Below the pieces are notes generated by a model. It was given only the letters and a program-made list of their open reading frames with translations. It was not told where the DNA came from and did not search any database. A DNA stretch of 64,000 bases from Microbacterium hydrocarbonoxydans (GTDB lineage Bacteria; Actinomycetota; Actinomycetes; Actinomycetales; Microbacteriaceae). Made by a program: the position numbers and the translations under genes. This document shows, in pieces, positions 55,295-64,000 of the stretch. The stretch covers positions 372,001 through 436,000 of the forward strand of contig NZ_JAMBOY010000002.1 of the NCBI RefSeq assembly GCF_023715885.1, in the 5' to 3' direction. Every line of letters begins with the position of its first letter. Position 1 is the stretch's first letter.

Positions 55295-57171
55295 GTGTCC
55301 TGTCCCTTTCGCGGCCCTCGCCCCATGCGCCATCTGACGTAGACGCGGCGCCCGGCGTCGTAAGCGGGATAGACCAGCCGAACAAGACGCGGAAGGCGGG
55401 ACCGAACCGCGCGCTTGCTCACGCTGAGCAGAGTCGGTCCTTGCTGCAGACGGTCGAGATAATCCCGCTGCTGCATGACCGTGCCGGGCAGGCCCTGGCT
55501 GAAGTTCTGGAGTTTGAACTCGAGAGACGGGTAGTTGATCGACGCGAGCTCCGTGCTCTGCACGGTGTACACGGGCATACCCGCCCCGAGCGACGAGTAG
55601 GTGAACAGGCGCTCGACGACGTGCGCGAGCGACCCGTCGCCGTAGGCCTCGTCATCGAAGTCCTGCCAGGTCAGCCCGGCATCCACGAGCGTCCGCAGCG
55701 CCCGAGGGCGGGCGATGAACATCGACCCGTACGCGGACAGCGGAGTCGACTCGTCGAGAGGCGTCGTGATTCCGAGCTTCGCGCACAGGAGTCCTGCCCG
55801 TTCCTTGTTGAGGAACCAGGACTTGCCCAGCGTGGGGAAGCCGATGTGGATGACGGGCGGGATCACCATGCCCATCTCGGGACGCTCGGCGAACAGGTTC
55901 ACGACGTTGGCCGCATAGTTGGCGGAGTGGACGAGATTGCCGAACAGGTGCCTCTTGAACCACCCGCCGGCGACGGCACCGTCCTGCGGGGAGCGCTTCG
56001 AGTGGAGTTTCACGACGATGTCGAAGCTGTCATCGCGCAGAAGGTCGGCACAGCCGAGAAGGAATGCCGAGACGTCGCGGCCGGCGTTGGACTCCGTGAT
56101 CCTCACCTCATACGACGAGACTCCCCGTCGCGCCAGCGCGGTCTTGATGGAGGATTTCTTCTGCTCGGTGTCGGTCGTGACGACGACATGCTGCTCGCAT
56201 GGGATGCGGTCGGCATAATCCATGAGCTCGTCGATCATGTCCTCGTAATAGCAGTGGATTGCGACGAGTGCCCGCATCCCCTTCACACGGTCGAGCTGCT
56301 CCGGCGTAATCTCCAACGCGTCCGAGTAGATCCGGTGGAGGGAGAAGTTGGTCGCGGCCACCCTCGGCTCCGTCGTTCGAGCGATGTTCTCCCACACCAG
56401 CTCGAGCGGATAGTCGGATGTCTGCTCGAGGATGTCGATCACATCACGCCCGATGATGGCGTAGTCGGAGAAGTAGAGCGGACTGTGGAAGAAGGTCCGA
56501 CGTTTCAGGATCGGCAATCGCTCAGCAGTGAGCTGCACGACCTCGTCCAAGATGGGATTCAAGCTCGCATAATCCGAACCGGGAAAGAGCACCGCTGACG
56601 TGAATCCGAGGTTCTCGAAGTACTGCGTGAAGCGGCCCTCGTGCAGATCGACGGACTGCTCATAGCTGCTGATCATGGGCATAGACGCCCAGTACTCCCG
56701 GAACTCTTCCGACGTCAACAGCGGCTTGCGCACGGCGATCCAGTGCGACTGGATGTGACGCTCGAGTACGCCCTTCGCGGCAAAGGGATGCGGGCGCACC
56801 TCCTTGTGCTCGGTGATTCCCCAGAAGTCGACGTCCCACGTCTGCGCTTTCTCGAACATTTCCGAGAAGGGGTACATCGGTCCGAAGAAGGTGTAGTTGA
56901 GGAGGATCAGTTCATCGAACGCGGCGAGGCGCTCGAACCCGAACCGTTCCAGGCCCTCCTTGTAACCCCAGACGTCGAAACCGACGTTCTCACGCTCCCA
57001 CACGTCGTCTGCGACCCTTTCGAGGTCCGCGCGACCCGCTTCTGTGAGTGGGCCGTTGGAGACGACGACGATGTGGTCGACGTGCTCGCGCAGCTTCTCG
57101 AGACAGTATGCGACGTAACGGTCGACTCCCCCGTCCTTCTCCCAGAAAAGATAGAACGCGATGCGTTTCAC
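55291..57171 (-). CDS. Rhamnan synthesis protein F-like (RgpF) glycosyltransferase
   Basis: A 626-residue protein of the RgpF family, which in streptococci builds rhamnan side chains or backbones. Both halves contain the family pattern: an N-terminal half with FYLFWEKDGGVDRYV, and a C-terminal half from about 285 with AIHCYYEDMIDELMDY, NAGRDVSAFLLGCADLL and KLHSKRS. The GTG 57171 is set by GAAGGAG four bases upstream. Coupled to the acyltransferase and AlgX-like genes. With rfbA/rfbB nearby, rhamnose is the probable sugar. Confidence 0.9.
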   Translation of the reverse strand: MKRIAFYLFWEKDGGVDRYVAYCLEKLREHVDHIVVVSNGPLTEAGRADLERVADDVWERENVGFDVWGYKEGLERFGFERLAAFDELILLNYTFFGPMYPFSEMFEKAQTWDVDFWGITEHKEVRPHPFAAKGVLERHIQSHWIAVRKPLLTSEEFREYWASMPMISSYEQSVDLHEGRFTQYFENLGFTSAVLFPGSDYASLNPILDEVVQLTAERLPILKRRTFFHSPLYFSDYAIIGRDVIDILEQTSDYPLELVWENIARTTEPRVAATNFSLHRIYSDALEITPEQLDRVKGMRALVAIHCYYEDMIDELMDYADRIPCEQHVVVTTDTEQKKSSIKTALARRGVSSYEVRITESNAGRDVSAFLLGCADLLRDDSFDIVVKLHSKRSPQDGAVAGGWFKRHLFGNLVHSANYAANVVNLFAERPEMGMVIPPVIHIGFPTLGKSWFLNKERAGLLCAKLGITTPLDESTPLSAYGSMFIARPRALRTLVDAGLTWQDFDDEAYGDGSLAHVVERLFTYSSLGAGMPVYTVQSTELASINYPSLEFKLQNFSQGLPGTVMQQRDYLDRLQQGPTLLSVSKRAVRSRLPRLVRLVYPAYDAGRRVYVRWRMGRGPRKGQDT

Positions 57172-57384
57172 GGGGCTCCTTCAGGGGACGACAATCTCGT
57201 CGAGTATAGCCGCCGACACCACCGGCTCCCTGAGACCCGCTCATTCTCGCCAGCACGAAGAGCGCGGACGTGGCGCGCTCGTGCCGGCGTGGAGACCGGG
57301 ATAGGATTGCGGTTTGAGCGGCGCGACGAAGACCAGTCCCGCCCCGGGCCCGACGTCGTCACGACCTGAGCGAGAACGCACCGC

Positions 57385-58827
57385 ATGACTGATTCCCCCC
57401 GCACCGGCGAGCCGCACGGCTCGACCAATGTCCTGATCGTCACTCCCGACACCCTCGGCCGGAAGATGGGCGGCCCGGCTATCCGAGCCTGGGAGATCGC
57501 GAAGCGGCTCGGCCGCATCACCGATGTACGGCTGGTCTCCATCAAGGGCGCAACGCTGAGTCATGAGGCGTTCCAGGTGTTCACAGCCGATGACGATGAA
57601 TTACGCGGCCACGTGGCGTGGGCAGACATCGTCATCGGTCAGGGCGAGGTGTTCGCGCTCCACCCCTGGCTGGTGGAGTCCGAGGCGATCATCGTCGTCG
57701 ATGCCTACGACCCGCTACATCTCGAGGTCCTGGAGTCCGGCAAAGACGAGGGCGAGGAATCCCGCCGGTTCCTGGTCGACTACTGCATCGACATGCTCAC
57801 GACCCAGCTTCGGCGCGCGGACTACGTGATCTGCGCATCGGAGAAACAACGCGACTTCTGGCTCGGACATCTCGGATCCCTCGGGCGCATCTCGCCGGCG
57901 AACTATGACGAGGACCACAGTCTGCGCGCGCTCATCGACGTCGTCCCTTTCGGTGTGTCCGACGATCCCGTCGTGCAGACCCGACACGGCATCCGTGATG
58001 AGATCGAAGGGGTCGGTCCCGACGACAAGATCATCATCTGGGGCGGTGGGGTCTACAACTGGTTCGATCCCCTCACACTCATCAGGGCGGTGCACAGGCT
58101 GTCGCAGGCACATGCCGACGTGAAGCTCTACTTCCTCGGTATGAAGTACCCCAATCCCGATGTACACGAGTCCAAGATGGCCGGCGACACGCTGCGGCTC
58201 GCCGAAGACCTCGGACTCGTCGGTACCCACGTCTTCTTCAACACGGACTGGGTCGAGTACGACGACCGCATCAACTTCCTTCTCGACGCCGACGTCGGCG
58301 TCAGCACCCACAGTGATCACATCGAGACCGCATTCAGCTTCCGAACGAGGATCCTCGACTACCTCTGGGCAGGCCTGCCGTTGATCGCGACGGACGGCGA
58401 CGGGTTCGCTCCGCTGATCCGAGACAACGACCTGGGAATCGTCGTTCCCCCGAACGACGTCGATGCGCTCGCCGCCGCGCTTCAGGATCTCCTCTTCAGC
58501 GATCGGCTCGACGAGATCCGTGAGAACGTCCGCACCTTCGGACGGACGATCAGCTGGGATCAGGCGCTCGTGCCACTGATCGACTTCATCCGTGAGCCAC
58601 GTCACGCGGCCGACTTCCCGTCATCGCTCACAGATTCGCTGGAGGCACACAGGCTGCTACACATCGAAGCCCTCGAGGCCAAGGTCCTCGAATTGGCGGC
58701 GGAGCTGGATGGCACCCAGCACGCACTCACCGACGCGCGCGGAGACCTCGACCTCCTGCACCGAAGCACCTCTTGGCGGATCACGAAACCCGTACGGATG
58801 TTGGGGCGCACTCTGCGACGGCGCTGA
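57385..58827 (+). CDS. GT4-family glycosyltransferase
   Basis: A 480-residue GT-B fold transferase. The N-terminal domain has NVLIVTPDTLGRKMGGPAIRAWEIA; the C-terminal domain starts near residue 210 (IIIWGGGVYNWFDPLTLI) and contains FNTDWVEYDDRINFLLDADVGVSTH and the GT4 acidic site near LDYLWAGLPLIATDGDGFAP. A coiled-coil tail with LEAKVLELAAELDG closes the protein. The ATG at 57385 has GAGAACGC upstream. It stands alone on the plus strand in a 213-bp divergent gap from rgpF; nothing else of note was seen there apart from a TAGGAT near 57303. Confidence 0.9.
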   Translation: MTDSPRTGEPHGSTNVLIVTPDTLGRKMGGPAIRAWEIAKRLGRITDVRLVSIKGATLSHEAFQVFTADDDELRGHVAWADIVIGQGEVFALHPWLVESEAIIVVDAYDPLHLEVLESGKDEGEESRRFLVDYCIDMLTTQLRRADYVICASEKQRDFWLGHLGSLGRISPANYDEDHSLRALIDVVPFGVSDDPVVQTRHGIRDEIEGVGPDDKIIIWGGGVYNWFDPLTLIRAVHRLSQAHADVKLYFLGMKYPNPDVHESKMAGDTLRLAEDLGLVGTHVFFNTDWVEYDDRINFLLDADVGVSTHSDHIETAFSFRTRILDYLWAGLPLIATDGDGFAPLIRDNDLGIVVPPNDVDALAAALQDLLFSDRLDEIRENVRTFGRTISWDQALVPLIDFIREPRHAADFPSSLTDSLEAHRLLHIEALEAKVLELAAELDGTQHALTDARGDLDLLHRSTSWRITKPVRMLGRTLRRR

Positions 58828-58893
58828 TGTGGCGTTGCCGGATCCCAGGGCGACACCCCGACCGGCAGCCATGCCGGGGCGAGGGCGCCCTCC

Positions 58894-60090
58894 TCAGGAT
58901 GCGATGGTGACCGTCGCGGCAACCGAGCCCAGAGTGGGCGTGGAGTCGTAGACGGTGAACATCTTCCCCTGCATCAGCACATGCGAATTGATATCGATGA
59001 CCTCGGAGACGTTGGCGTTGATGTAGTACTGCCCTGCACCGAGGTGCACCTTCTCGATCCGGAAATCCACGTGGGTGTCGCCAGCCGGAATGGGGGGCAG
59101 CGTGATGTCGAGCCGCTCGGTGTTCGACGCGATCGTCATCTGACCGAGGGTGGTGTCGATGCTGAACCCGGCAGCCCAGCGAGACATCGCCTGATTCGCG
59201 CGAACCTCGATGCGCAGGGTCAGCGGCTCGCCCACCCGTACGGACGCCACTTCGGTGCCCGCATCGTCGAAGAGTCTGATCCCCGTGACCTCGACCGGCA
59301 TGCCCGACTCGACTTCATGCGTCTCGTCCAGTCGACGCCCCTCGAGAACCTGCCTCAGCACGGCGACTCCCTCGTTGACGTCACCGTCGAAGACGATCTC
59401 TCCCGACTTCAACACGACGGCGCGATCGCACAGCTCCTGCACCTGCGAAGCCGAGTGCGAGACGAGAACGATCGTGCGCCCTTCCGCGCGGAACTGCGCG
59501 ATGCGTTCCATGCACTTCCGCTGGAAGGCCTCGTCGCCGACAGCGAGCACCTCGTCCACGAGCAGCACGTCCGGGTCCGTGTGGACCGCGACCGCGAAGG
59601 CGAGACGCACGAACATCCCGGATGAATAGAACTTCACCTGGGTGTCGATGAACTCGCCGATGCCGCTGAACTCATGGATCGCGTCGAACTGCCTGTCGAC
59701 CTCCTCGCGACTCAGACCGAGTATCGCAGCGTTCAGGTAGACGTTCTCGCGTCCACTCAGGTCGGGGTGGAAACCCGCGCCGAGCTCGAGCAGCGCGGCC
59801 ATACGCCCACGAGAGAAGATCGCACCGCTCGTCGGCGCGAGGATGCCCCCGATGAGCTTGAGGAGCGTGCTCTTTCCTGAACCGTTGGCGCCCAGCAGAC
59901 CGACCGTCGTCCCCGCCTGGATCTCCAGAGACACGTCATCGACAGCTGTGAAGCGCTCGCGGTGCTCGCGTCCCAGCTTGCCGAGGTGGAAGATACGGTC
60001 CTTGAGGGTGTTGTCCTTGCGGACTTGGAAGGACTTCGACACGCCCTCCACTCGTACGACGACGGGACCGGGTTCAGCGGATACGACCAT
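58894..60090 (-). CDS. wzt: Polysaccharide ABC exporter ATPase with C-terminal glycan-binding domain (Wzt)
   Basis: A 398-residue ATPase. The ABC domain (about 1-240) has Walker A GANGSGKSTLL, ELGAGFHPDLSGRENVYLN, signature FYSSGMFVRLAF, Walker B VLLVDEVLAVGDEAF and H-loop LVSHS. The C-terminal 150 residues are a beta-sandwich of the Wzt_C type (EVTGIRLFDDAGTEVASVRVGEPLTL, HLGAGQYYINANV) that recognises the glycan end. ATG 60090 forms TGATG with the permease stop, after AGGAGCTGTG, the same junction sequence as in the first exporter. Confidence 0.93.
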   Translation of the reverse strand: MVVSAEPGPVVVRVEGVSKSFQVRKDNTLKDRIFHLGKLGREHRERFTAVDDVSLEIQAGTTVGLLGANGSGKSTLLKLIGGILAPTSGAIFSRGRMAALLELGAGFHPDLSGRENVYLNAAILGLSREEVDRQFDAIHEFSGIGEFIDTQVKFYSSGMFVRLAFAVAVHTDPDVLLVDEVLAVGDEAFQRKCMERIAQFRAEGRTIVLVSHSASQVQELCDRAVVLKSGEIVFDGDVNEGVAVLRQVLEGRRLDETHEVESGMPVEVTGIRLFDDAGTEVASVRVGEPLTLRIEVRANQAMSRWAAGFSIDTTLGQMTIASNTERLDITLPPIPAGDTHVDFRIEKVHLGAGQYYINANVSEVIDINSHVLMQGKMFTVYDSTPTLGSVAATVTIAS

Positions 60091-61004
60091 CACAGCTCCT
60101 GTGCGAAGTTGCCCTGCAGTCGCTTGAAGACGCGATGCGCGAGAAAGACCAGTACAACGCCCACGACGAAGGCGATCAGAATCCGCAGACCGAGCTCTGG
60201 CGGGTAGTCCGCCTCCGTGCCGCTCCCCCAGAACGCGCGGTGGAATCCGAACACTCCAAGGGTGATCGGACTGTTCAAGTACACCTCTAGCACCCACGAC
60301 GGGAGATTGAACGTGCGGAACGCGTCGGCCGCCATGTGCCACGAGTAGACGATCGGCGATGCCCACATCGCGAGCATGACGAGCAGCTCGAGCAGGTACT
60401 GCACGTCGCGCAGGTACACGTTGACTGCGGCCAGGAAGATTCCGAGAGCAAGGCCGTAGACGAGGATCAGCGCGACCGAGGGGAAGAACCACAGCATCTG
60501 AAGGAGATCATCCGGGAGCGCGCGGAAGACGAAGGCTGCGGCGAGCAGCACTCCACACTGGATGAGGAACATCACGCCCGCGCCACCGACGCTGGCGAGC
60601 GGGAAGATCTCCCGCGGGAGATAGATCTTCTTCACGAGCCCGGAGTTGGCGATGATGGAGCTCGCCGATCCGACCACCATCTCGCTGAAGAAGCTGTAGA
60701 GGGTGAGCCCGGAGAAGAGGTACACAGCGAAATCGGGGATGCCCTGCGCCGCCCGGAGGAATTGCCCGAGCACGATGAAGTACATGAGGAAGACGATGAT
60801 GGGCCGGATGACGGTCCACAGGAACCCCAGCACACTGTCACGGTAGCGAGCCTGCAGGTCGCGCCGGACAAGGAGTCCGAGCAGCTCGCGACGCTGGAAC
60901 AGCTCCCTCAGCTTCCCGCCGCGACCAACCGTCACGAGGCCCGACGAATCCGTCCGCGTGAACGGCGTGGCGGCAAGCAGCCTGTATCGAGCGTCCGTAT
61001 CCAC
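60090..61004 (-). CDS. wzm: Polysaccharide ABC exporter permease (Wzm)
   Basis: A 304-residue permease with six membrane segments. The start region LRELFQRRELLGLLVRRDLQARYRDSVLGFLWTVIRPII is typical of teichoic-acid/O-antigen exporters (TagG/Wzm). GTG 61004 has GGAG four bases upstream. Paired with the Wzt-type ATPase downstream (TGATG overlap). This is the second such exporter in the window and differs clearly from the first. Confidence 0.93.
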   Translation of the reverse strand: MDTDARYRLLAATPFTRTDSSGLVTVGRGGKLRELFQRRELLGLLVRRDLQARYRDSVLGFLWTVIRPIIVFLMYFIVLGQFLRAAQGIPDFAVYLFSGLTLYSFFSEMVVGSASSIIANSGLVKKIYLPREIFPLASVGGAGVMFLIQCGVLLAAAFVFRALPDDLLQMLWFFPSVALILVYGLALGIFLAAVNVYLRDVQYLLELLVMLAMWASPIVYSWHMAADAFRTFNLPSWVLEVYLNSPITLGVFGFHRAFWGSGTEADYPPELGLRILIAFVVGVVLVFLAHRVFKRLQGNFAQEL

Positions 61005-61147
61005 CTTGCTCCACTATCCTCAAACCAACTTGCCCACTCTACCGTAGGCATCCCTGCGCCCCCCTCGGAGCAACCGCCGAGCGACGATCCGATAGCCTCG
61101 ATGCGAGCGCCCGCAGCCTGGCGGGTACCGACGAGAATGGTGAAGCA

Positions 61148-61990
61148 ATGACGGAATCGTCGCGCGTGGTTGTCACAGGCGCAGGGGGCTACCTCGGTCC
61201 TCACGTGGTCTCCGCCCTTGCGGATCGCGGGCACGAGGTCGTCGCCGTGGTCCGGCCAGGATCGTCGACGACCATCGACCGGCGAGCGACTCGATTCGAG
61301 GCCGACATCCTGGCCGACGAGTTCGACGTGCGTTCCTGGGGACCTGCACCGAAGTTGGTCCACCTGGCCTGGAAAGACGGCTTCGTCCACAACTCCCCCG
61401 CCCACATGTCGCAGCTATCGGCCCACTTCCGCCTGTTGACGTCTGCCGCGCACGCGGGCACGACCCGGATCGTCGCGCTCGGAACGATGCACGAGGTCGG
61501 TTACTGGGAGGGTGCCATCACCGCCGACAGCCCCACCGACCCCAAGTCGCAGTACGGCATCGCCAAGGACGCGTTGCGACGCTCACTGCCCCTTGCACTT
61601 CCGGAGGCGGTCAGTCTCGCGTGGGCACGCGCTTACTACATCTACGGGGACGATCGTCGCAGCAACTCGATCTTCCGCAAGCTGCTCGAGGCCGTCGACG
61701 CGGGCAAGACCCTGTTCCCGTTCACCACGGGCAAGAACCGCTTCGACTTCATCCGAGTCGAGGAACTCGGTCGGCAGCTCGCCGCCTTGACGGAAGCTGC
61801 CGACGTGACCGGAACCGTGAACTGCGCGACCGGCGAACCGGTTTCGCTTGCCGAGCAGGTCGAGAAGTTCATCATGGAGAATGAGCTGCCGATCGCCCTG
61901 GAGTACGGGGCCTTCCCCGACCGCCCCTACGACTCCCCCGGAGTGTGGGGCGACGCGTCGGAGATCACCGAGGTCATGTCCCGCGGTTGA
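61148..61990 (+). CDS. NAD-dependent epimerase/dehydratase (SDR)
   Basis: A 280-residue extended SDR. Rossmann motif VTGAGGYLGPHVV, catalytic YGIAK, and EYGAFPDRPYD near the end. It resembles sugar epimerases or reductases such as dTDP-4-keto-sugar enzymes, but the substrate is unknown. The ATG 61148 has only a weak GGTGAAG upstream; a TAGCCT lies about 50 nt before. It stands alone on the plus strand between the second exporter and rfbA and ends at a strong terminator. Confidence 0.87.
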   Translation: MTESSRVVVTGAGGYLGPHVVSALADRGHEVVAVVRPGSSTTIDRRATRFEADILADEFDVRSWGPAPKLVHLAWKDGFVHNSPAHMSQLSAHFRLLTSAAHAGTTRIVALGTMHEVGYWEGAITADSPTDPKSQYGIAKDALRRSLPLALPEAVSLAWARAYYIYGDDRRSNSIFRKLLEAVDAGKTLFPFTTGKNRFDFIRVEELGRQLAALTEAADVTGTVNCATGEPVSLAEQVEKFIMENELPIALEYGAFPDRPYDSPGVWGDASEITEVMSRG

Positions 61991-61995
61991 CAGGA

Positions 61996-62036
61996 CGAGG
62001 CGTGCCGTCCTACCTCGCGCCGGACGGCACGCCTCG
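61996..62036. terminator. Bidirectional terminator between the epimerase and rfbA
   Basis: A perfect 15-bp stem (61996-62010 with 62022-62036, core GAGGCGTGCCGTCC) and an 11-nt loop, between convergent stops at 61990 and 62062. Confidence 0.88.
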
Positions 62037-62061
62037 CGTCAGTCGTGCATACGGGCCGGCG

Positions 62062-62937
62062 TCACCGCGTCTTGCCGTGCGCGAGCACCTCTAGCAGGTA
62101 TCTGCCGTAGCCGCTCTTCACGAGAGGCTCCGCGCGTTCGCGGAGTTCGTCGTCAGTGAGGAAGCCCATGCGCCACGCTACCTCCTCCGGGGAGCCGATC
62201 GACAGCCCCTGACGCTTCTGCACCGTGCGGATGAACTCCGTCGCCTCGCTGAGCGAATCGAACGTCCCGGTGTCGAGCCATGCCGTTCCGCGCGGGAGGA
62301 TCTGCACGCGAAGGTCGCCGCGGTCGAGATAGACCCGATTCAAATCGGTGATCTCGAGCTCGCCGCGCGCCGACGGCTTGAGGTCCTTGGCGATCTCGAC
62401 GACGTCGTTGTCGTAGAAGTAGAGTCCCGGGATCGCGTAGTTGCTCTTCGGAACGGCCGGCTTCTCCTCGATCGACAGCGCCCGGCCCGCCGAGTCGAAC
62501 TCCACCACACCGTAGGCGGTGGGGTCGGCGACCCAATAGCCGAACACCGCGGCGCCGGTGAGGTCGGTGTACTCCCGCAGGTGCGATCCCATCCCCTGGC
62601 CGTAGAAGATGTTGTCGCCGAGAACGAGCGCAGCGGTGTCGTTGCCGATGTGGTCGGCGCCGAGCGTGAACGCCTGCGCGAGTCCATCCGGGGAGTGCTG
62701 CTGGACGTAGGTGAGCGAGACGCCGAACTGGGAACCATCGCCGAGAAGCCTCTGGAACTGATCGGCGTCGTGCGGAGTGGTGATGATCAGGATGTCACGG
62801 ATACCCGCAAGCATGAGCGTCGTGAGCGGATAGTAGATCATCGGCTTGTCGTATACCGGAACGAGCTGCTTCGACACACCCATCGTGATGGGATGCAGTC
62901 GAGAACCAGTACCGCCGGCCAGGATAATTCCGCGCAT
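62062..62937 (-). CDS. rfbA: Glucose-1-phosphate thymidylyltransferase
   Basis: A 291-residue nucleotidyltransferase making dTDP-glucose, the first step to dTDP-rhamnose. Motifs: [53 protein letters not shown] and [11 protein letters not shown]. The ATG at 62937 gives the usual N-terminus; an in-frame ATG at 62952 is possible. It diverges from rfbB across 70 bp that hold promoters for both. The rfbC and rfbD genes needed to finish dTDP-rhamnose are not in the window and probably lie to the right. Confidence 0.97.
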   Translation of the reverse strand: MRGIILAGGTGSRLHPITMGVSKQLVPVYDKPMIYYPLTTLMLAGIRDILIITTPHDADQFQRLLGDGSQFGVSLTYVQQHSPDGLAQAFTLGADHIGNDTAALVLGDNIFYGQGMGSHLREYTDLTGAAVFGYWVADPTAYGVVEFDSAGRALSIEEKPAVPKSNYAIPGLYFYDNDVVEIAKDLKPSARGELEITDLNRVYLDRGDLRVQILPRGTAWLDTGTFDSLSEATEFIRTVQKRQGLSIGSPEEVAWRMGFLTDDELRERAEPLVKSGYGRYLLEVLAHGKTR

Positions 62938-62995
62938 GGGGTCTAGTGTCATCCATCGCTGCGTCCGCCGCCAAATCTGCGACGACGCCGGACAG

Positions 62996-63001
62996 TAGTA
63001 T
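62996..63001 (+). promoter_or_regulatory. Candidate -10 box of rfbB
   Basis: TAGTAT, 6 nt before the ATG at 63008; leaderless type. Confidence 0.4.
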
Positions 63002-63004
63002 TGA

Positions 63005-64000
<996 letters not shown>

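Noticed and set aside
58863-58878. Possible terminator between the GT4 gene and the wzt gene
   Set aside because: Only a 5-bp CCGGC/GCCGG stem with mismatched flanks; too weak to call.

Overview
The window is a continuous piece of a high-GC actinobacterial chromosome. It most resembles the family Microbacteriaceae, probably Microbacterium or a close relative. This is inferred from gene content and codon style; no ribosomal RNA or other marker is present. Actinobacterial hallmarks are a SigR/RsrA thiol-stress pair, two WhiB proteins, MtrA-MtrB-LpqB, PdtaS, a DUF3499 protein and many genes that look leaderless. Gene order from about 3 to 39 kb follows the Mycobacterium tuberculosis Rv3219-Rv3260 interval (sigH, rshA, aroA, whiB1, pdtaS, secA1, hpf, comF-like, lpqB-mtrB-mtrA, manA, whiB2). 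A block matching Rv3689-Rv3695 (membrane protein, DUF4129, DUF4350, MoxR, DUF58, SpoIIM-like, RDD) is inserted in it. No tRNA, rRNA, insertion sequence, prophage or CRISPR array was seen.

Region 1 (1-9.4 kb): the 3' end of a 2-oxoglutarate dehydrogenase gene, an Eis-like acetyltransferase, sigR-rsrA with a SigR-type promoter, aroA-rsgA-bcp, a small membrane protein, whiB1 behind a structured leader, and the sensor kinase pdtaS. Region 2 (9.4-12.8 kb): a poorly characterised block holding an Rv3235-like protein, a protein made of two similar beta-rich halves, a small HTH protein, a SAF-domain membrane protein and a MinD/CpaE-like protein with an altered P-loop. Region 3 (12.7-24.7 kb): an alanine-type aminotransferase, secA, a PadR regulator with a coiled-coil protein, hpf, comFC and lpqB-mtrB-mtrA.

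Region 4 (24.8-32.2 kb): the MoxR-centred membrane and envelope cluster. Region 5 (32.2-39.2 kb): DUF3499, a metallopeptidase-like protein, DUF5719, a giant glycosyltransferase/membrane fusion, whiB2 and manA. A run of 16 G residues follows in the gap before the polysaccharide genes.

Region 6 (39.3-64 kb): a large cell-surface polysaccharide locus whose gene direction alternates. It holds two coupled O-antigen-ligase-like polymerases, a GlfT1-like transferase, two separate Wzm/Wzt-type ABC exporters, UDP-galactopyranose mutase, several GT2/GT4 transferases, a flippase, a DUF2304/DUF2142 set, two SDR epimerases, a coupled RgpF-acyltransferase-AlgX-like set, and rfbA/rfbB for dTDP-sugars. Together these predict a rhamnose- and galactofuranose-containing, possibly O-acetylated wall glycan. 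The glycan structure is inference. The most unusual signals are the G16 tract, the SAF/CpaE-like block, the alternative hairpins before whiB1 and a near-perfect inverted repeat at the whiB2 promoter.
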